A stretch of 64,000 nucleotides of DNA from Clusia tigrina. Taxonomy: Eukaryota; Arthropoda; Insecta; Diptera; Clusiidae. Positions 1 through 12,362 of this stretch are shown one piece after another. The stretch lies in assembly GCA_920105625.2 (NCBI GenBank), contig OV050033.1, forward strand, positions 53,898,780 through 53,962,779. Direction: 5' to 3'. Below the pieces are notes generated by a model. That model searched no databases. It worked only from the letters and a program-made list of their open reading frames with translations, and was not told the DNA's origin. The number at the start of each line of letters is the position of its first letter. The stretch's first letter is position 1. The position numbers and the translations under genes are program-made.

Positions 1-3000
1 TACGCCCACTTATAATCGTATGTGAGTATCCTGCCAAAGCAATAAGCGAACTAAAAATTGCTCCTGCCATTAAACAAATCGTTAGTGACTGCATAAAAAT
101 TGCTTTTTATAGAGCCGCCTTCTCACATTCTGCCCACGGGTTGTGTGTGGGAAGCAGCCAGTTTCCTTCTAAGGCTGCGTTCATATCTTCAGTCATCAAG
201 CACATCACTGAGGATGGATATCCTTAAACTTAATTGACAAAATTCTTTCAGTAATTGTTTCAACTTTCATGGAAAACGTTTAAAGATGGTTAAAGTAGTT
301 GAACCAAATGCAAAGATTGTCAGTTTCCCTAAATTTGTTTTGCTTAAATGTTCTGTACCAAGTTTCAGTGCTAAAATTATTAAAATAAAAGCTTAATAAA
401 ATGTTTTTTTTTTTCTTAAATATAAAGAAATTATCAATATATTTTAACTTTATTATTATTAAAATATATTCAATAATGTTTCTTAATAATTTATTTATTA
501 CTTTGTTTTTTTTAAAACTGATCTTTACACATTTTCTAAAGAATTTTACCTTCCTTAGCAATTTTGATTATTGTAAACAGTTTTTCAATAAGGACATAAG
601 AATTGTTTCATCAATCAATTGTACGACCAGCTGTGTAGCATGTGGCACCTTATTGTTGAAACCACATATCTCTGATGTCAAGTACATCCAATTCCAGACA
701 AAAATAGTCTTCCAACATGGCATGAGAGCGAACTTCATTGATCGTAACATATTCAGCGAGCATATTCATTGACCTAAAAATACGGTACAATCACGTCTTC
801 GACATGAAATCCACATCACTCGGTCACTTTTTGTGGATACAATGGAGTCTCTCGAACACATGTGGGTGTGCTGCTGTCCAATAATGCATAAGTTGCTTAC
901 TGACAAACCCATTAAGCGAAAACTGAACGTCATCCCTGAAGATTATTTTACAATGAAAATCAGGATTTTTTTTTCAATTTTTGCAGAGTCCAATCGGAGA
1001 AGTTTCAGCGCTTCAAATGATCCACAGGATTCAGTACTTGAGTTAATTGAAGCTTTCAAGGATGCAGGCCAAGATTTTTATGTAAAGTTCACCACAATGT
1101 GAACTGACAGAAGTCCAATTCCTGCAAACGATGTTGAATCGACTGATTTGGCTCATTTCGAACTGAAGCTGCGATATTTTCAGGATTTCAACCGGTGCTT
1201 TGTCTCACTGGTAGAGGAACATTCCATAGTAAATATTTTGAACGAATTTCTCCACTACAGCACGCACAGCTTGTCTGGTCACTCCTCTTTTTCCAAACCT
1301 CTGACGAATACTTCTAATACCTTGCTAATCCTACCCTGGCTTATGACAAGCGATGAAGTTTCCACCGCGATGAATCGATAGCAGATGTGTTCATTCCCAC
1401 TCTGTTCATGTTCAAATTTCAATCCTTAATACCACCAGAAATTGCCTACTGTTCACTGACGATGTGAACCCAACCTTAGTACTCACTGAATGTGCAGTCG
1501 CCCACACACACCATCTGCGTATGGGAAATTGTGTCGCGCTTTATTTGCTTTCCGCATGAAGAGCCGATTAGGATAGGCGAAAACCCACGCTAGCTCCCAC
1601 ACATTTTCCTTCTAATTCATAAAGCCCCCGAAATGCTCACATTCGCAATTATTGCAATTACAATTTGCTCGCTTATTTATACGAAAAGTTGCCGTCGCGC
1701 AAACTTTTGTTTGAGTTCATAATTTTGCACAACGACTGACTTAATTTAGTGCCGCTGGCGTGGCAACAGGACAGCAACAACAAACAACTTTTGCAATTTT
1801 TGGCAACATATTTATGGAGAATTCCCCACCGCACACCAACAACCCTCGTCACTGTGTGACAGTGGTTAAAAAAAGTCATAAACATTTGAAAATTGGCGCC
1901 ACTTGCGGCGCAAAATTATTTCTTTTTTTAGATATTTATTTATTGTAACTTTCTTAGGCAAATATAAAATACCAATGAGTGTTCAAATCGTATTTATTCC
2001 ATTTATTTATGTATTATCCCTTGGCTACACCATAATGAATAAGATATCGAAGAGTATGGGAGAGCGAGTAATAGCAACTAAACAACTTCGACTCTAAGAG
2101 AAGCGGATATAGAATGAAGCCTCTTGAGGCATTCCTTAGACCTTCTCATATAGATCAATGTGAATATTTTATTTTGAATGTACCAAGGAGCACCCGCACT
2201 AATCCTTAAGTCCTTGTAGTGACTAAGCGACTATTAATTTAAACAAATAAATTCTGAATCTCAGTTTAGTTGGGAAATGTAGGTCTGAGCATTTTATACA
2301 AAATTCCAAAATGATTTCCAGAGCAAAAGTCTGTTATTTGTTCTGGTTCACCAATTTTTTGTTCTTCCCTTTTGTACTCATTTTGTTAAACCCTTTTTTC
2401 ACCCGGTTACTTTATTTCACAGTAAATAAATTTACTTCCATTTCTTGCTGCGTAAATCTTCCTAATTTAGGAAAAAAAATTCGCGGAAACTTCAGCAGCA
2501 AATCAAACTCCAGAAAGGATTTTCTACTAAAATTGCATTGAGGCCATTTTTGTGTTAATTACGAGCTAAGGTCGACTTCTCCCCTACTCCCTCTGCTTTC
2601 ATTAACAGCAACCAATTTAAACTTTGAGTTAAACTTCGGCATTTTCTTTTTTTTCATTTAAGTTCACTTTTCCCTTTCTTTTACGCCAAATTTACTAGGG
2701 CCGGAGTGGGTGGAGTAGACAGACAACTGGAGTTGGGATGAAAAATGAGCACAATCTTCTGTGATTTGGTTGCTGCGGTCGGTGCGGAATTGCAATTAAC
2801 TTTAAAACCCTTTTGAAGCATAATATTCTTATCTCTCCTACACATTTATAACATAAATAGATTAGATTATTATGTTTTGGAAGTGCCAAAATCTTGTAGG
2901 ACAACTCAAATTGCCAAAGTTGCTAGGATAATCCAATATGTTTAATATAGGCTCCATGACTCATAAAACACAGAATGCTGGGTTCTCCGCTTCCAAAATT

Positions 3001-3220
3001 TAAATTTTCATACGCATTTTTCTCTTCTCAATTTAAAGCTTACAAATTTATGAACAAATCTGCAGATCTTCCTTATAAGGACCTTATCAGATGTTCCTTA
3101 TAAAGAGATCCTGCGAATTGAACAATATTTCCTCCTATTATTCTTAATAGCCATTTAGAAATTCTACAGAAATGTTCCCCACTCAAAAAAAAGACTCAAA
3201 GCCACCTGAAGCGAATGCTT
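1..3220. other. No gene recognised; AT-rich intergenic DNA
   Basis: No open frame here has recognisable motifs or codon structure. The longest are about 120 codons in T-rich sequence and look like chance. There is no tRNA, LTR or clear tandem array. It may contain old transposon debris too decayed to recognise by eye. Confidence 0.6.
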
Positions 3221-3310
3221 ACAGTCTTTTCAACAAGAGAGAAACGACAATAATTCATGGTTAAGGTGAACATACAACTATCTCTTTGTCATATTGCGAT
3301 TATTTAGTTT
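3221..3310 (+). repeat. Dispersed repeat, second copy at 58820-58910
   Basis: About 90 bp beginning ACAGTCTTTTCAACAAGAGA aligns at roughly 75-80% by eye with 58820-58910. Both copies share the tract ATACAACTATCTCTTT and then ATTGCGAT. The 58.8-kb copy lies just upstream of a decayed Tc1/mariner transposase, so this may be the terminal part of that transposon. No transposase follows here; a LINE scrap does. Confidence 0.5.
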
Positions 3311-3324
3311 GGCCTTTTGAAGAA

Positions 3325-3480
3325 GTAATTCATCCCTAATGAGCTTGAGAACACTGCTCCGCGAACCGCTCGGTCTTGCTTGGAGCCGTCGGTGAAAATG
3401 TGACATGTACTTGGCGAGACAAGATGTTAAGTCTGATTTCTTATGGTTTGAGTATAGAAGACTTTTTCATATAAAAAGTT
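3325..3480 (-). pseudogene. LINE RNase H fragment
   Basis: Read on the minus strand from 3402 downwards, the sequence encodes H-I-F-T-D-G-S-K, the first catalytic-Asp motif of the RNase H domain found in RNase H-bearing non-LTR retrotransposons. A stretch rich in A, V, F and S follows. The rest of the domain is missing or unreadable, so this is a short decayed scrap. Confidence 0.5.
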
Positions 3481-4602
3481 GAATTTGTTGCCGGGGCTTC
3501 CCATTTTGTAGTTATGCTGTACATCGCGGCATGATGTTACCTCACATTTGCTATGTTTAAACTTCGGGAAGATCGAACCAATGAAACATACTGCGTATGG
3601 TTGTCCTCAAAAGTCGTCAACTCTTTTACACCATTCGGGCACTTTCCAATCTCTCTCAATTCGGCCTCAGTTGTTGATCTTTGGAGAGTACTCCTACTTC
3701 TTCTCCACCTGGAGTAGTAGCTACCCCAGCCAAATGACTTCCCAATCATTTTCTAATGTGGGCACTCGTCCTTCTATTCCTCTCGATGACATTCATTGTC
3801 ACAGTCTTTGTTATAACTATATATATTCTCTCCACTGAGACAAACTATTTATAGACCAACCTACGAAAGAGTGTGAACAGTTATGAGCGAAATACGAGTA
3901 CTCTCCGATTATTATAGAGACTATGAGACGCGATAGCCTCGATAGTCAGTAGATTTATAGTCTCTTAAATGAAGTTTAAAATAGAATTAGGTACATTTAT
4001 GAGTTGAGAGACGGACAGATGTGAATAAAAACTTAACTCTCAAAATATTATCCCGTGCCAAACGTTTTGGATGAGTCATTCTGTATATCTACACATATTC
4101 CGACCCTATGGTACACAATAAAAGTAAGTAAATGATACATTGTAATATCGTCCATAGGGAAGTTGAACAAACTGTGGGTTCTTTTCTGTTATTTGGGAAT
4201 TTTTAATACTCCTTGACTTTATTATTGACTTGAAGTTTATTATTATATCATATTAGATATTAACCTTTTCAATTTGATTATAACCTTTACAATTTGGACG
4301 TAGATGTTCCTAACATAAAGCAGGACCCAAATATAAACCATAGTGAGACAAGGACATCGACAGTAAGAACCCTATTGAGAGTGAATTGGAATTCTCAGTT
4401 TCATTTATTTTTCATACGAAAGAGTATCAAGTCATTAAGTACCTCAACTAATAACTTGTACTGCTTTTAAAGACGATCAGTACTTTACTTCCAACTCTTC
4501 CTAGACCCTAAAAGAATGCAGAGATTTTATACGTAGATATGAAGCGATTTGGGACATTAACAAGAAGAAACTAAGGCTTTCGATTGAAAGAGAAAAATAG
4601 AT
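3481..4602. other. No feature recognised
   Basis: AT-rich sequence with short chance ORFs on both strands. I see no coding motifs, repeats or RNA genes. Confidence 0.5.
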
Positions 4603-4745
4603 AGAAAGAAGCACTAAGAAAGCACCAACAACAAACTCCAATCTCCCCGGATCCCACAATTGCCTACCATGCTTACCAGCAGAGAAAGAAGTATTAAGAA
4701 AGCCCCAAATATCTCCCCGGATCCCACAATTGCCTACTAACTTTA
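4603..4745 (+). repeat. 70-80-bp direct duplication
   Basis: Two copies, starting near 4603 and 4683, share AGAAAGAAG, TAAGAAAG and then ATCTCCCCGGATCCCACAAT followed by TGCCTAC. The conserved 3' blocks are 70 bp apart (4641 and 4711). The 5' blocks are 80 bp apart because of a 10-bp indel. Confidence 0.75.
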
Positions 4746-4798
4746 CCACTAGACCGCTGAAGTTGAGGAATGTTATCAAGGAAATTTCCATTTATGCC

Positions 4799-4940
4799 GG
4801 CTGGAGTATTCTTGGAGATTCTGTTTATGTTGGGGATGGGGTATTCCTGGAGATCCGTTTATGTTGTGTTGGGTATTTTTGGAAATTCTGTTTATGTTGG
4901 GGTTGTAGCATTCTTGGAGATTACGTTTATTTTAGGTACA
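4799..4940 (+). repeat. Short minisatellite, ~35-bp unit, about 4 copies
   Basis: The motif ATTCTTGGAGATTCTGTTTATG recurs in variant form about every 34-37 bp (near 4807, 4844, 4875 and 4910). Copies differ by substitutions and small indels. The two overlapping + strand ORFs here only reflect the repeat. Confidence 0.7.
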
Positions 4941-6662
4941 GTTTTCCTTGAATATTCAGTAGAACGATTCCTATATGGGAATATAGTGTTTTAAACCGAA
5001 ACGTTGTATTCCTTAAACTATACAAAATAGATCAGATTTCATTTGTTTCACTTAAAATAAATTAGAAAACTTAAATTCCGTGCCAGTAACTCACAAAATT
5101 TTCTCAGCTCCTTAATCAGGATCGCGTATTTCACTCAAGTGGAAAAAGTTTTCAACTAATGGAAAAATCTTCAATGGAAGTGGGAAATTTCCTCCACAAA
5201 ATAAACTTATTTCCATTTAAATGAAAGCAGGCGAGAATTTTTCTTCTTTGCGACATTCGTTTCGTAATTGAAATGAGTTAAACAAAAGCATGGTACGTGG
5301 AAGGGGGAACAAACAATTGAGAATAGCAGCAAATTGAGAACTATGCCAAATTTTCAGGACCAAAAATAATGTTTATCAGGCATAAAAGACTGCCGTGAGT
5401 GCTGAACATTGCCTCTGCCGGTGGCGTGTGTTGAGCGAGGTTTTCTCATGCAAATTTGTGCGGGAATTCCGTAAATGCAAGGAGAAAATTATGCGCTGGC
5501 TGATTGCTGGGCTTCAATTATGCTGATAAGTGAAATGGAAAATAATTTAAAATAATTTCTTTGAAGTTTAAGGAATTTACGAAAAATCAGGCAGATTTGA
5601 TTGTGGCCCTGTGCGCGGTTGAGTTTGAAGAAGGTGGGAAATAAGCGATTTTCCCAAATTATAATAAATACATTAATTCCAAGGATAATTCACAATATTT
5701 TCCAAATGTCGTTTCAACCGCTTTGCCTTTTCTTAAATTTAATTTTCCTTTAAAGCTAAACTTTCCAACTTCAGCTAGCTTATCCTTCAATGTCTTATCC
5801 TTGATCATAGCACGAAATATACTTTTTTTACATCCACCAGAAATGATTGTTTAATGTGCCACTAGCTGCCATAGTAATTACCGCACTTCCTCATTTGCCA
5901 AGGACAAGAGTTCTTGACATTGCAATTTCTCCGTGTACATCCTGGTTAGCTTCTTTTACAAGGAGTTCCACTCTGCACACACTTCGTGCACATTACTTAC
6001 GCTCGAATTATTTATGATTAATGAATCTCTGTGCGTTGCGTTGTTGTCCTGAGAACAAATTGCACCGGCTGCAGGACATTAGACATGCGACGTTGTCACT
6101 GATTAAGATGTCTGAGGTGGAGGTGTGGTTTGATGGAAATTCAAGGAATATACAGTATACTTGAAAGGAGAGTAAGTTTATTTTCTGCTTCTTTCCTTTT
6201 ATAAAGAGTGAGATTTCATTCTTGTTGCTCCAATTTAGCACTCAACCAACCACATTCTAAGACTTCAAATAATGGCACCAAATCTGCTGCTGCTTTTTCA
6301 TTTGCCTGCAATTGTCACACCAAACAAACTTAATCCTTGTTTCCTTTTTAAATATATTTTCCTCCCACTATTTCCGCTAACTTGCATTTGAGTTTCTACG
6401 CCATCGTACGTAATTGCAGTATTTCATATACACGCTTTGGGCCCTTTGTGCTGGCATCATCAACTCTGAAAGACTGTTAGAAGGGTTCTTCTCTGTGTTC
6501 GTCAGTTCCAAGCATTTCCATGCTCGTTTGCCTGCAGTTGCATGCTCAATAGAGACACTAAATGTTTTGCTTATTGTGCCAAGTTTTATACAAAGTCTTA
6601 TGCAACCGTAGTTGCTTGCTTGCTTCAGCATTTTGACAATTTTCTCGCATTGTTGTTGCGAT
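4941..6662. other. No gene recognised
   Basis: Non-coding sequence of ordinary fly composition. Several short blocks are less AT-rich (for example 5400-5480), but they show no reading frame with recognisable motifs. No repeat or RNA gene was recognised. Confidence 0.5.
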
Positions 6663-7405
6663 TCTTTAGAGGTGGTTTTCAAGGGATGGCTAAAAAGAAA
6701 GGACATTTTCGGATAATAATTTTCAAAATTTTTTTTCATTCAAACTGAGTCCTGATATTGTTCTGAAGGGATGTTTGAAAAGAAAGGACAGTATGGAATA
6801 AATATTCTCCAAACTTATTTACATTCAAAGTGAGTCCTGCTTTCGTTCTGAAGGGATGTCTGAAAAGAAAGGACATTTTCGAATAAATATTTTCCAAACT
6901 TATTTTCATTCAAACTGTGTCATGGATTTCTTCTCAAGAGATTGGTGAAAAAAAGGACATTTTCGAATAAATATTTTCCAAACTTATTTTCATTCAAAGT
7001 GAGTCCTGCTTTCGTTCTGGAGGGATGCCTGAAAAGAAAGGACATTTTCGAATAAATATTTTCCAAACTTATTTTCATTCAAAGTGAGTCCTGCTTTCGT
7101 TCTGAGGGGATGTCTGAAAAGAAAGGACATTTTCGAATAAATATTTTCCAAACTTATTTTCATTCCAAGTGAGTCCTGGTTTTCTTTTCAAGGGATTTCT
7201 GAAAAAAGGACGTTTTCGAATAGAGGTTTTATAAACTTTTTTCATTCAAAGTGAGTCCTGCTTTTCTTCTCAAGGGATTTCTGAAAAGAAAGGACATTTT
7301 GGAATAGATATTTTCCAAACTTATTTTCGTTCAAAGTGAGTCCTGCTTTTCTTCTTAAATGACTTCTGAAAAAAAGTACATTTTGGAATAAATTCTTTTC
7401 TAAAC
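6663..7405 (+). repeat. 85-bp minisatellite, about 8.5 copies
   Basis: The phrase GAGTCCTG (or a close variant) occurs at 6747, 6832, 6917, 7001, 7086, 7171, 7253 and 7338. The spacings are 85, 85, 84, 85, 85, 82 and 85 bp. Each unit also carries AAAGGACATTTTCGAATAAA and TTTCCAAACTTATTTTCATT. Central copies are nearly identical and edge copies are more diverged, as expected for an array that turns over by unequal exchange. ORFs across it on either strand are by-products of the repeat. Confidence 0.93.
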
Positions 7406-9362
7406 TTTTCTTTATGCAAAATATGCGAAAGGGTTTAGAAGTGTTTCTAAGGTTATACGAACACCAAATATAGATTATCCTTTTCACATACGAGTATCCT
7501 TTTATATTGGCAATATCACCACAATGAGTTCCTTTAAGCGAAAGGAGACAATAGCCACAAATCAATAGAGCCTACCTGTTCAGTGGAATCACAACAGACA
7601 TCAGATAGAATAGATTATGTATAGTAGAAAGAGATCCTGCAGGATCTAATAATCTATGATAATACAAATCAATAAAAGAATAGAAATTATCAGTTTCTAT
7701 CCTTCTTTTATATTTGATTGACCAACAATTTGGAAGAATTGGGATCTCAGGTGCATATAACAGCAATTAGCAGAATGGAGTTGTTCCAGAACGTGGGCGT
7801 TGCATATTGGACTGCCACAATCAGTAATCACACAATTTTCTAACTTGAGACCCGATTTATGAACTAAATTTGGTATGAGAAGTTCTTTATAATTTTATAA
7901 AACCACCTGCAAGATTGAAAGGATCTGGACTGCATTAATTGAATGAGCCCAGCAGGGATGAAATTTGGTCTGTGCGACACAGTAGAACTTTACCCCCACA
8001 CATACTCATAATTTGGCCCTTTTTTTAGATGTTAAAAGATTGTTATATAATGGGCGGCTAATGGAGCAATGAACAAAATATTGGTAGGTTACCTTTAGTG
8101 CCTAGTTCAACACAGACGTATAAGCTTAACTGAGGATCTAAGCAAAATTTAGGTTAATAGTTGCAAATTGGGGATTGGAACTGAGTGATAAAAGTGGACT
8201 GTTTTAACACTTCTCAACATAAGAAACATTCGTATAAAGCTTACTGCTTAGTATTCAGTTATTGGGGTTTTAATGACTGAATACTTAACAAAATGCTGTT
8301 TAACTCCATTCCTACTTTATTTCCCAGGTGTGATTTGATAAATCCTGTTAGGGTAAAGACTGCCTTGAAGTGGATCTATGTCGACATTAGCTTTTATCTG
8401 CTTGGTTTTTTCACGTTCCCATTACTTTCCATTTCTTGTTTCATTTCTGACAAACATAATTATCCTCTTTTTTATTAAGAAGCAACTTTCCCACAAGTCT
8501 CGTGACAAGTGAAATGCATGCAAATTACTTATTTGGTCCATTTAAGTGGGTGAAGGATGAGCGGCTCTGTACGCAAGTGAGTGTGCTTGTGACTATGTAA
8601 TTGTGAGAATATGTGGTTTGTTTGACAAAAATTTACAAAAGGATAAAGAAACGCTGGTTAACTGAAGATACATTAGCAAAGTTTTGAAACTATGTATCAC
8701 AGGAATTTTAAAGAACAAACTTCATTCATACATAATGTGGTATTGAAAGTTAGTTTGCTTGCTTCAATATCCTTCATGATTTAGAAATTTTTCATTGAAA
8801 TTACTTTCAGTAGTGGGGTTAAACTCTTTTTTACATAATTATGGTGGGGTTATTTTTTTTAACATAATCATAATAATTAAATATAATTATTGTTATAATT
8901 ATTATTTATTTTTTATTATACAGAAAAGATAATTTAAGTAAGTCTATCACAATACAGGCTAAATGCTCAACCAGAAGTCATTGTTCTTAAACTCTTCCTT
9001 ATATATTCCAAATGCCACAATTTTACATCATCCTTAACTCTTTTTTATATTCTGTTTGATAAATCAGGATTAACGACCACAAAATAACATTTGTCACTTC
9101 CACTGGGGCAAAAGTTTGTGTGACAGCGAGGAAGGACTACAACATTAAAACCACAAAACACTTTTTCATAACTCCATGGCAAACTTTACGAAGAATACAA
9201 GATAATAAGATTAGCTTAAATAAAAATAAAATAAGATTAGCTTAAAATTCTTGTGCAAGACAGTATTTAAGAGGAGAGAAAAGAACAGAGTGGGAAGAAG
9301 CTGAATTTGCTAGAATATAAACCGATATTAAATCTCATATAATATAAAATATTTGTATAAAG
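7406..9362. other. No gene recognised; AT-rich tract near 8.83-8.93 kb
   Basis: No coding signature seen. About 8830-8930 is almost pure A/T (runs of AATTATTATT type). Otherwise this is unannotatable intergenic DNA. Confidence 0.5.
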
Positions 9363-9740
9363 ATGATCTACGATGATGATCTGTTCAAAACGTGTCGCGA
9401 ATTTTTGCCCAAAAACAACACTGTAAAAATGCCGCAGCCATCGTATTCCCCAGACCTGGCCCCCTGTGACTTTTTCTTTTTCTCGAAACTGAGAAGGCCC
9501 ATGAAAGGACGACGCTACGCCACGATTGAGGAGATAGACAAAAATCGAACACAAGCTAAAACACGTCCACGCACAATAGCTGTCAAAAACTGACTGAACA
9601 TTCAAAATGGCCGAGATTGTCAACATAAGTGAGGGTCATGAGTACCAACATAACGCCACAAAAAGGTCGACAATCGAACATCCGCAGCCCGCGAAAATTC
9701 AAAATTCGCGATACTTTTTGTACAGACCTCGTAAACAGGA
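9363..9740 (+). pseudogene. Mariner transposase C-terminal remnant
   Basis: The frame from 9363 encodes a stretch with Q-P-S-Y-S-P-D-L-A-P-C-D-F-F, then K-L-R-R-P-M-K-G-R-R-Y-A-T-I-E-E-I. This is the third catalytic Asp block (the D of the D34D triad) and following segment of mariner-family transposases. The N-terminal DNA-binding half and first two Asp motifs are missing, and the frame drifts away from the family after T-I-E-E-I and stops near 9591. Downstream, 9700-9740 (ending TACTTTTTGTACAGAC) could be the decayed terminal inverted repeat. It cannot be active. Confidence 0.8.
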
Positions 9741-10114
9741 TGTAGAAGAGGGATTTTATGATTAACAGAGCCATCGCTTATTCTAACTACATTCTCCTTT
9801 AATCAATGACACACAATAAGTTTCAGGACTGAGGCAAAGATTAACAAAACTAAATCCAGAACTTTAAAAGATGTATAAATAAATATTAAAATATTACATG
9901 GGAAAATGCGAACAAAAAGTTATTAGAGTCAGTTGAGACTCAGTACCACTGAAGGGAGCTTGACTGCCGGCAATCAATTGAAATATTAATAAGATCAATT
10001 AATGTATAAAGATGATAAAACTCCATTGGTAGCTATGACAGGCGAGGAGGTTGTTATATAAATACATGCAAATGCATGGATGACTTTGGAGAAAAGATTA
10101 ATCTAGCATGGGAA
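9741..10114. other. No feature recognised
   Basis: AT-rich non-coding sequence between the mariner remnant and a small tandem repeat. Confidence 0.5.
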
Positions 10115-10232
10115 TACAGTCAATGAAAGACAGTCACGAATACACTTCAGAAGACAGTCACGAAGTCACTTCGATTCCACAGTCACGAACCCACTTCTAT
10201 TCCACAGTCATGAAGATAGTTCAAAAACAAGA
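10115..10232 (+). repeat. Short tandem repeat, ~28-bp unit, 4 copies
   Basis: GACAGTCACGAA or CACAGTCACGAA followed by CACTTC and a variable spacer recurs four times. Copies are imperfect. Confidence 0.65.
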
Positions 10233-11625
10233 AAACAGTTGAAGAGATCAACAAAGATGGTCCAGAAGTATTCTTTGTGGTAGTTACAAAACAAAGTACA
10301 TACTCGTAGTTTATGAACAATGTCATTATCAGTGTGAGTGCTAGAAAGGATCTTAAGTATATGACAGATCCAAAAAATAATTATTCATTGTGATATCCAA
10401 GGAATTATATAATAAAAATTTAGTTTAAAACCTCACCTCTACGAATCTAATAAGTACTTTCTTCCTATTTGTATGCAGCTGCTTACCTCATTAAATGTCA
10501 GATTATATATCCTATCGGTGATTGTTATGGTCCAGAATTTATTCATTAGAAAGATCGTTGGTCACTTCCATCTCTGGTGTGCCTTTGTGATCTGGTATGC
10601 AGCACAGATGAAATGTAGCGATTCAATCTTTGGATTGTGTTATTCATTGCAGAGACAATTATAGTTCCAAGTTCATATAGATTGATTTTATAGCATAGCC
10701 AAAACGAGAGATAGGAAAGGGAAGCCAGAAATGAAAGTATTTAATATCGACGCTCCACACACACGTTCACTACTAACCAGCGCTTTTATATTGCCTATGG
10801 GAGTATACGACTTTGCTTCCGCCATTATTATGTCCCCTTCGATTTTTGCCACTTAAAATTTTTAATTAATTTTTTAATTTTTCTATTATATTCTTAGTTG
10901 AAATTTTTGTTTATAAAATATGCAGCTAAAGGAAGCTCACTAAGATTCAATAAATGGGCCGTTGTGATACCACAGGAAAAGGAACTAAAATCTCCTCCTT
11001 GCAAGGACAGGGCAGCACCACATTACCTGTTGGAAAAACTCCTCTTCCACTAACGACCCGTTGCCACGGAAAAAGTCATTGTAGGGTCGGTTATGCCTCT
11101 GAGTATGTACGCCAATGATACAGTGGCCTGTCAGGACTGAAACTGTTATTTACATAATAAATTATTTATCAGTTTTGTTATGCATATTAAGCTAACACAT
11201 TTACCAGGCTAAACTCCACTGATAAGTGAGGAAAAAGATAAGAATTACTCAAAATGAGTAAAGTACGGCTTCATACCAAATGTCACGCTTTTGTATGAGG
11301 AATCTTTAATTTAGTTTTACTCTGCACTATAAATCATGTGTACCGTGCCTTAACTTTATACAATGTGTAAATTTCTGTTGAAACAACGATACCAGAGCTC
11401 TCGATTCATTATTAAAATTTGAAATAGCAGAAGTCCTTAAAGCACCGACTCCAGCTTGGTGTACACTTAATGGAGTCTAACTAGAAACACTTGGAACCAA
11501 TGGTGAAATGACTTAGTGTATACCAAGTTGAAATCGCTCTACTATCTACAATCAGTTACCAGATACACAAACTCTGATGTCTATTTTGCTTTCATCAACA
11601 TATCATTTAAGTCTTCTATGATACA
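10233..11625. other. No gene recognised
   Basis: AT-rich. On the minus strand about 10940-10990 resembles the 3' end of the LINE family seen at 30.6 kb (TGTGGTATCACAA then CTTAGTG), but too little is preserved for a call. Confidence 0.4.
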
Positions 11626-11690
11626 TTCACACTTGGGGGTCGTGGGTGCGAATCCTGCCTCGGGCAAGGTCTCAAAAATGCTTCTTTCTA
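11626..11690 (+). repeat. tRNA-like (SINE-type) scrap
   Basis: GGTGCGAATCC near 11645 matches the RNA polymerase III B box (GGTTCGANTCC) with one mismatch, embedded in GGGGTCGTGGGTGCGAATCC. No A box or tRNA fold was convincing, so this is at most a decayed tRNA-derived SINE. Confidence 0.3.
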
Positions 11691-11774
11691 TTATTTTTCT
11701 CTTCAAGACGAAGGCTTAATTTGCTAGTACTCATTCCGCCAACCCCTTGCAAACATAATTATGATGTAAGGTAT

Positions 11775-12362
11775 TGTTACGTAATTGCCTTTCTGACAAT
11801 GTTTACCAAGCTCAATACTTGGATTTGTATCACTGGATTGTGTAATAAGGAAACAACTCCTTTTTCAGTTAGAACAATTGGCTTTATTTGTACTCGTCCA
11901 ACTTACTATTGCCTTTAAAAGTTTGCTCGCTTCTCACACTTCGTCTTCGCTTATAGTGTGCTTCAGTTAGTCAGTTGTTGCACCACAATGTTTCTTACAT
12001 CTGCTTCAACTGCCGCGTTGGTAGCGCGATCCCCGCACTGTGATGATCACTCTCAAATGCCCGTTGGTAACATGATGCTCACGCTGCTTGCTGCCACTCT
12101 CAGCATTCGGCTATGATCCTTTTGCCACTGTCACTGGTTAACTGATCTGCTACTACGATAGTTCACTTTCGACTACTCTCTCTGTTTCACCCTGCTGCTA
12201 CTACTTGTTCACTTTCACTTATTTACTGATCCCAATGTCTCGTGTGCAGTCGTTTAAATACCTCTTACACACGAGAACCTCAACCAGACTCCGAACGTGC
12301 ATTTTTGGGGGTTTTGAAATCGACGCTCACCCTAAAACCATCAACCAATCGATTTCGTAACA
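11775..12362 (-). mobile_element. Probable solo LTR, 588 bp
   Basis: The block starts TGTTACGTAATTG and ends GATTTCGTAACA, giving the TG...CA termini of an LTR with short inverted ends. Read on the minus strand it has a TATA-like TATTTAAACG about 110 bp from its start and an AATAAAGCC poly(A) signal near 11885-11890, in the expected order U3-R-U5. No gag or pol sequence adjoins it, so it looks like a solo LTR left by LTR-LTR recombination. Flanks are GTAT on the left and GTTT on the right, at best a 4-bp duplication with one mismatch. The family is not identified. Confidence 0.7.

Noticed and set aside
401..1102. Two + strand ORFs of 123 and 89 codons near the left end
   Set aside because: T-rich composition, no motifs, no splice or promoter context. 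Considered chance.
6663..7405. Considered a CRISPR-like array
   Set aside because: There are no unique spacers between constant repeats. It is a continuous 85-bp tandem repeat in a eukaryotic genome.
10938..11110. Possible LINE 3' end on the minus strand
   Set aside because: Only about 40 bp resembles the LINE 3' UTR (GTGGTATCACAA, CTTAGTGAG). Too little for a feature.
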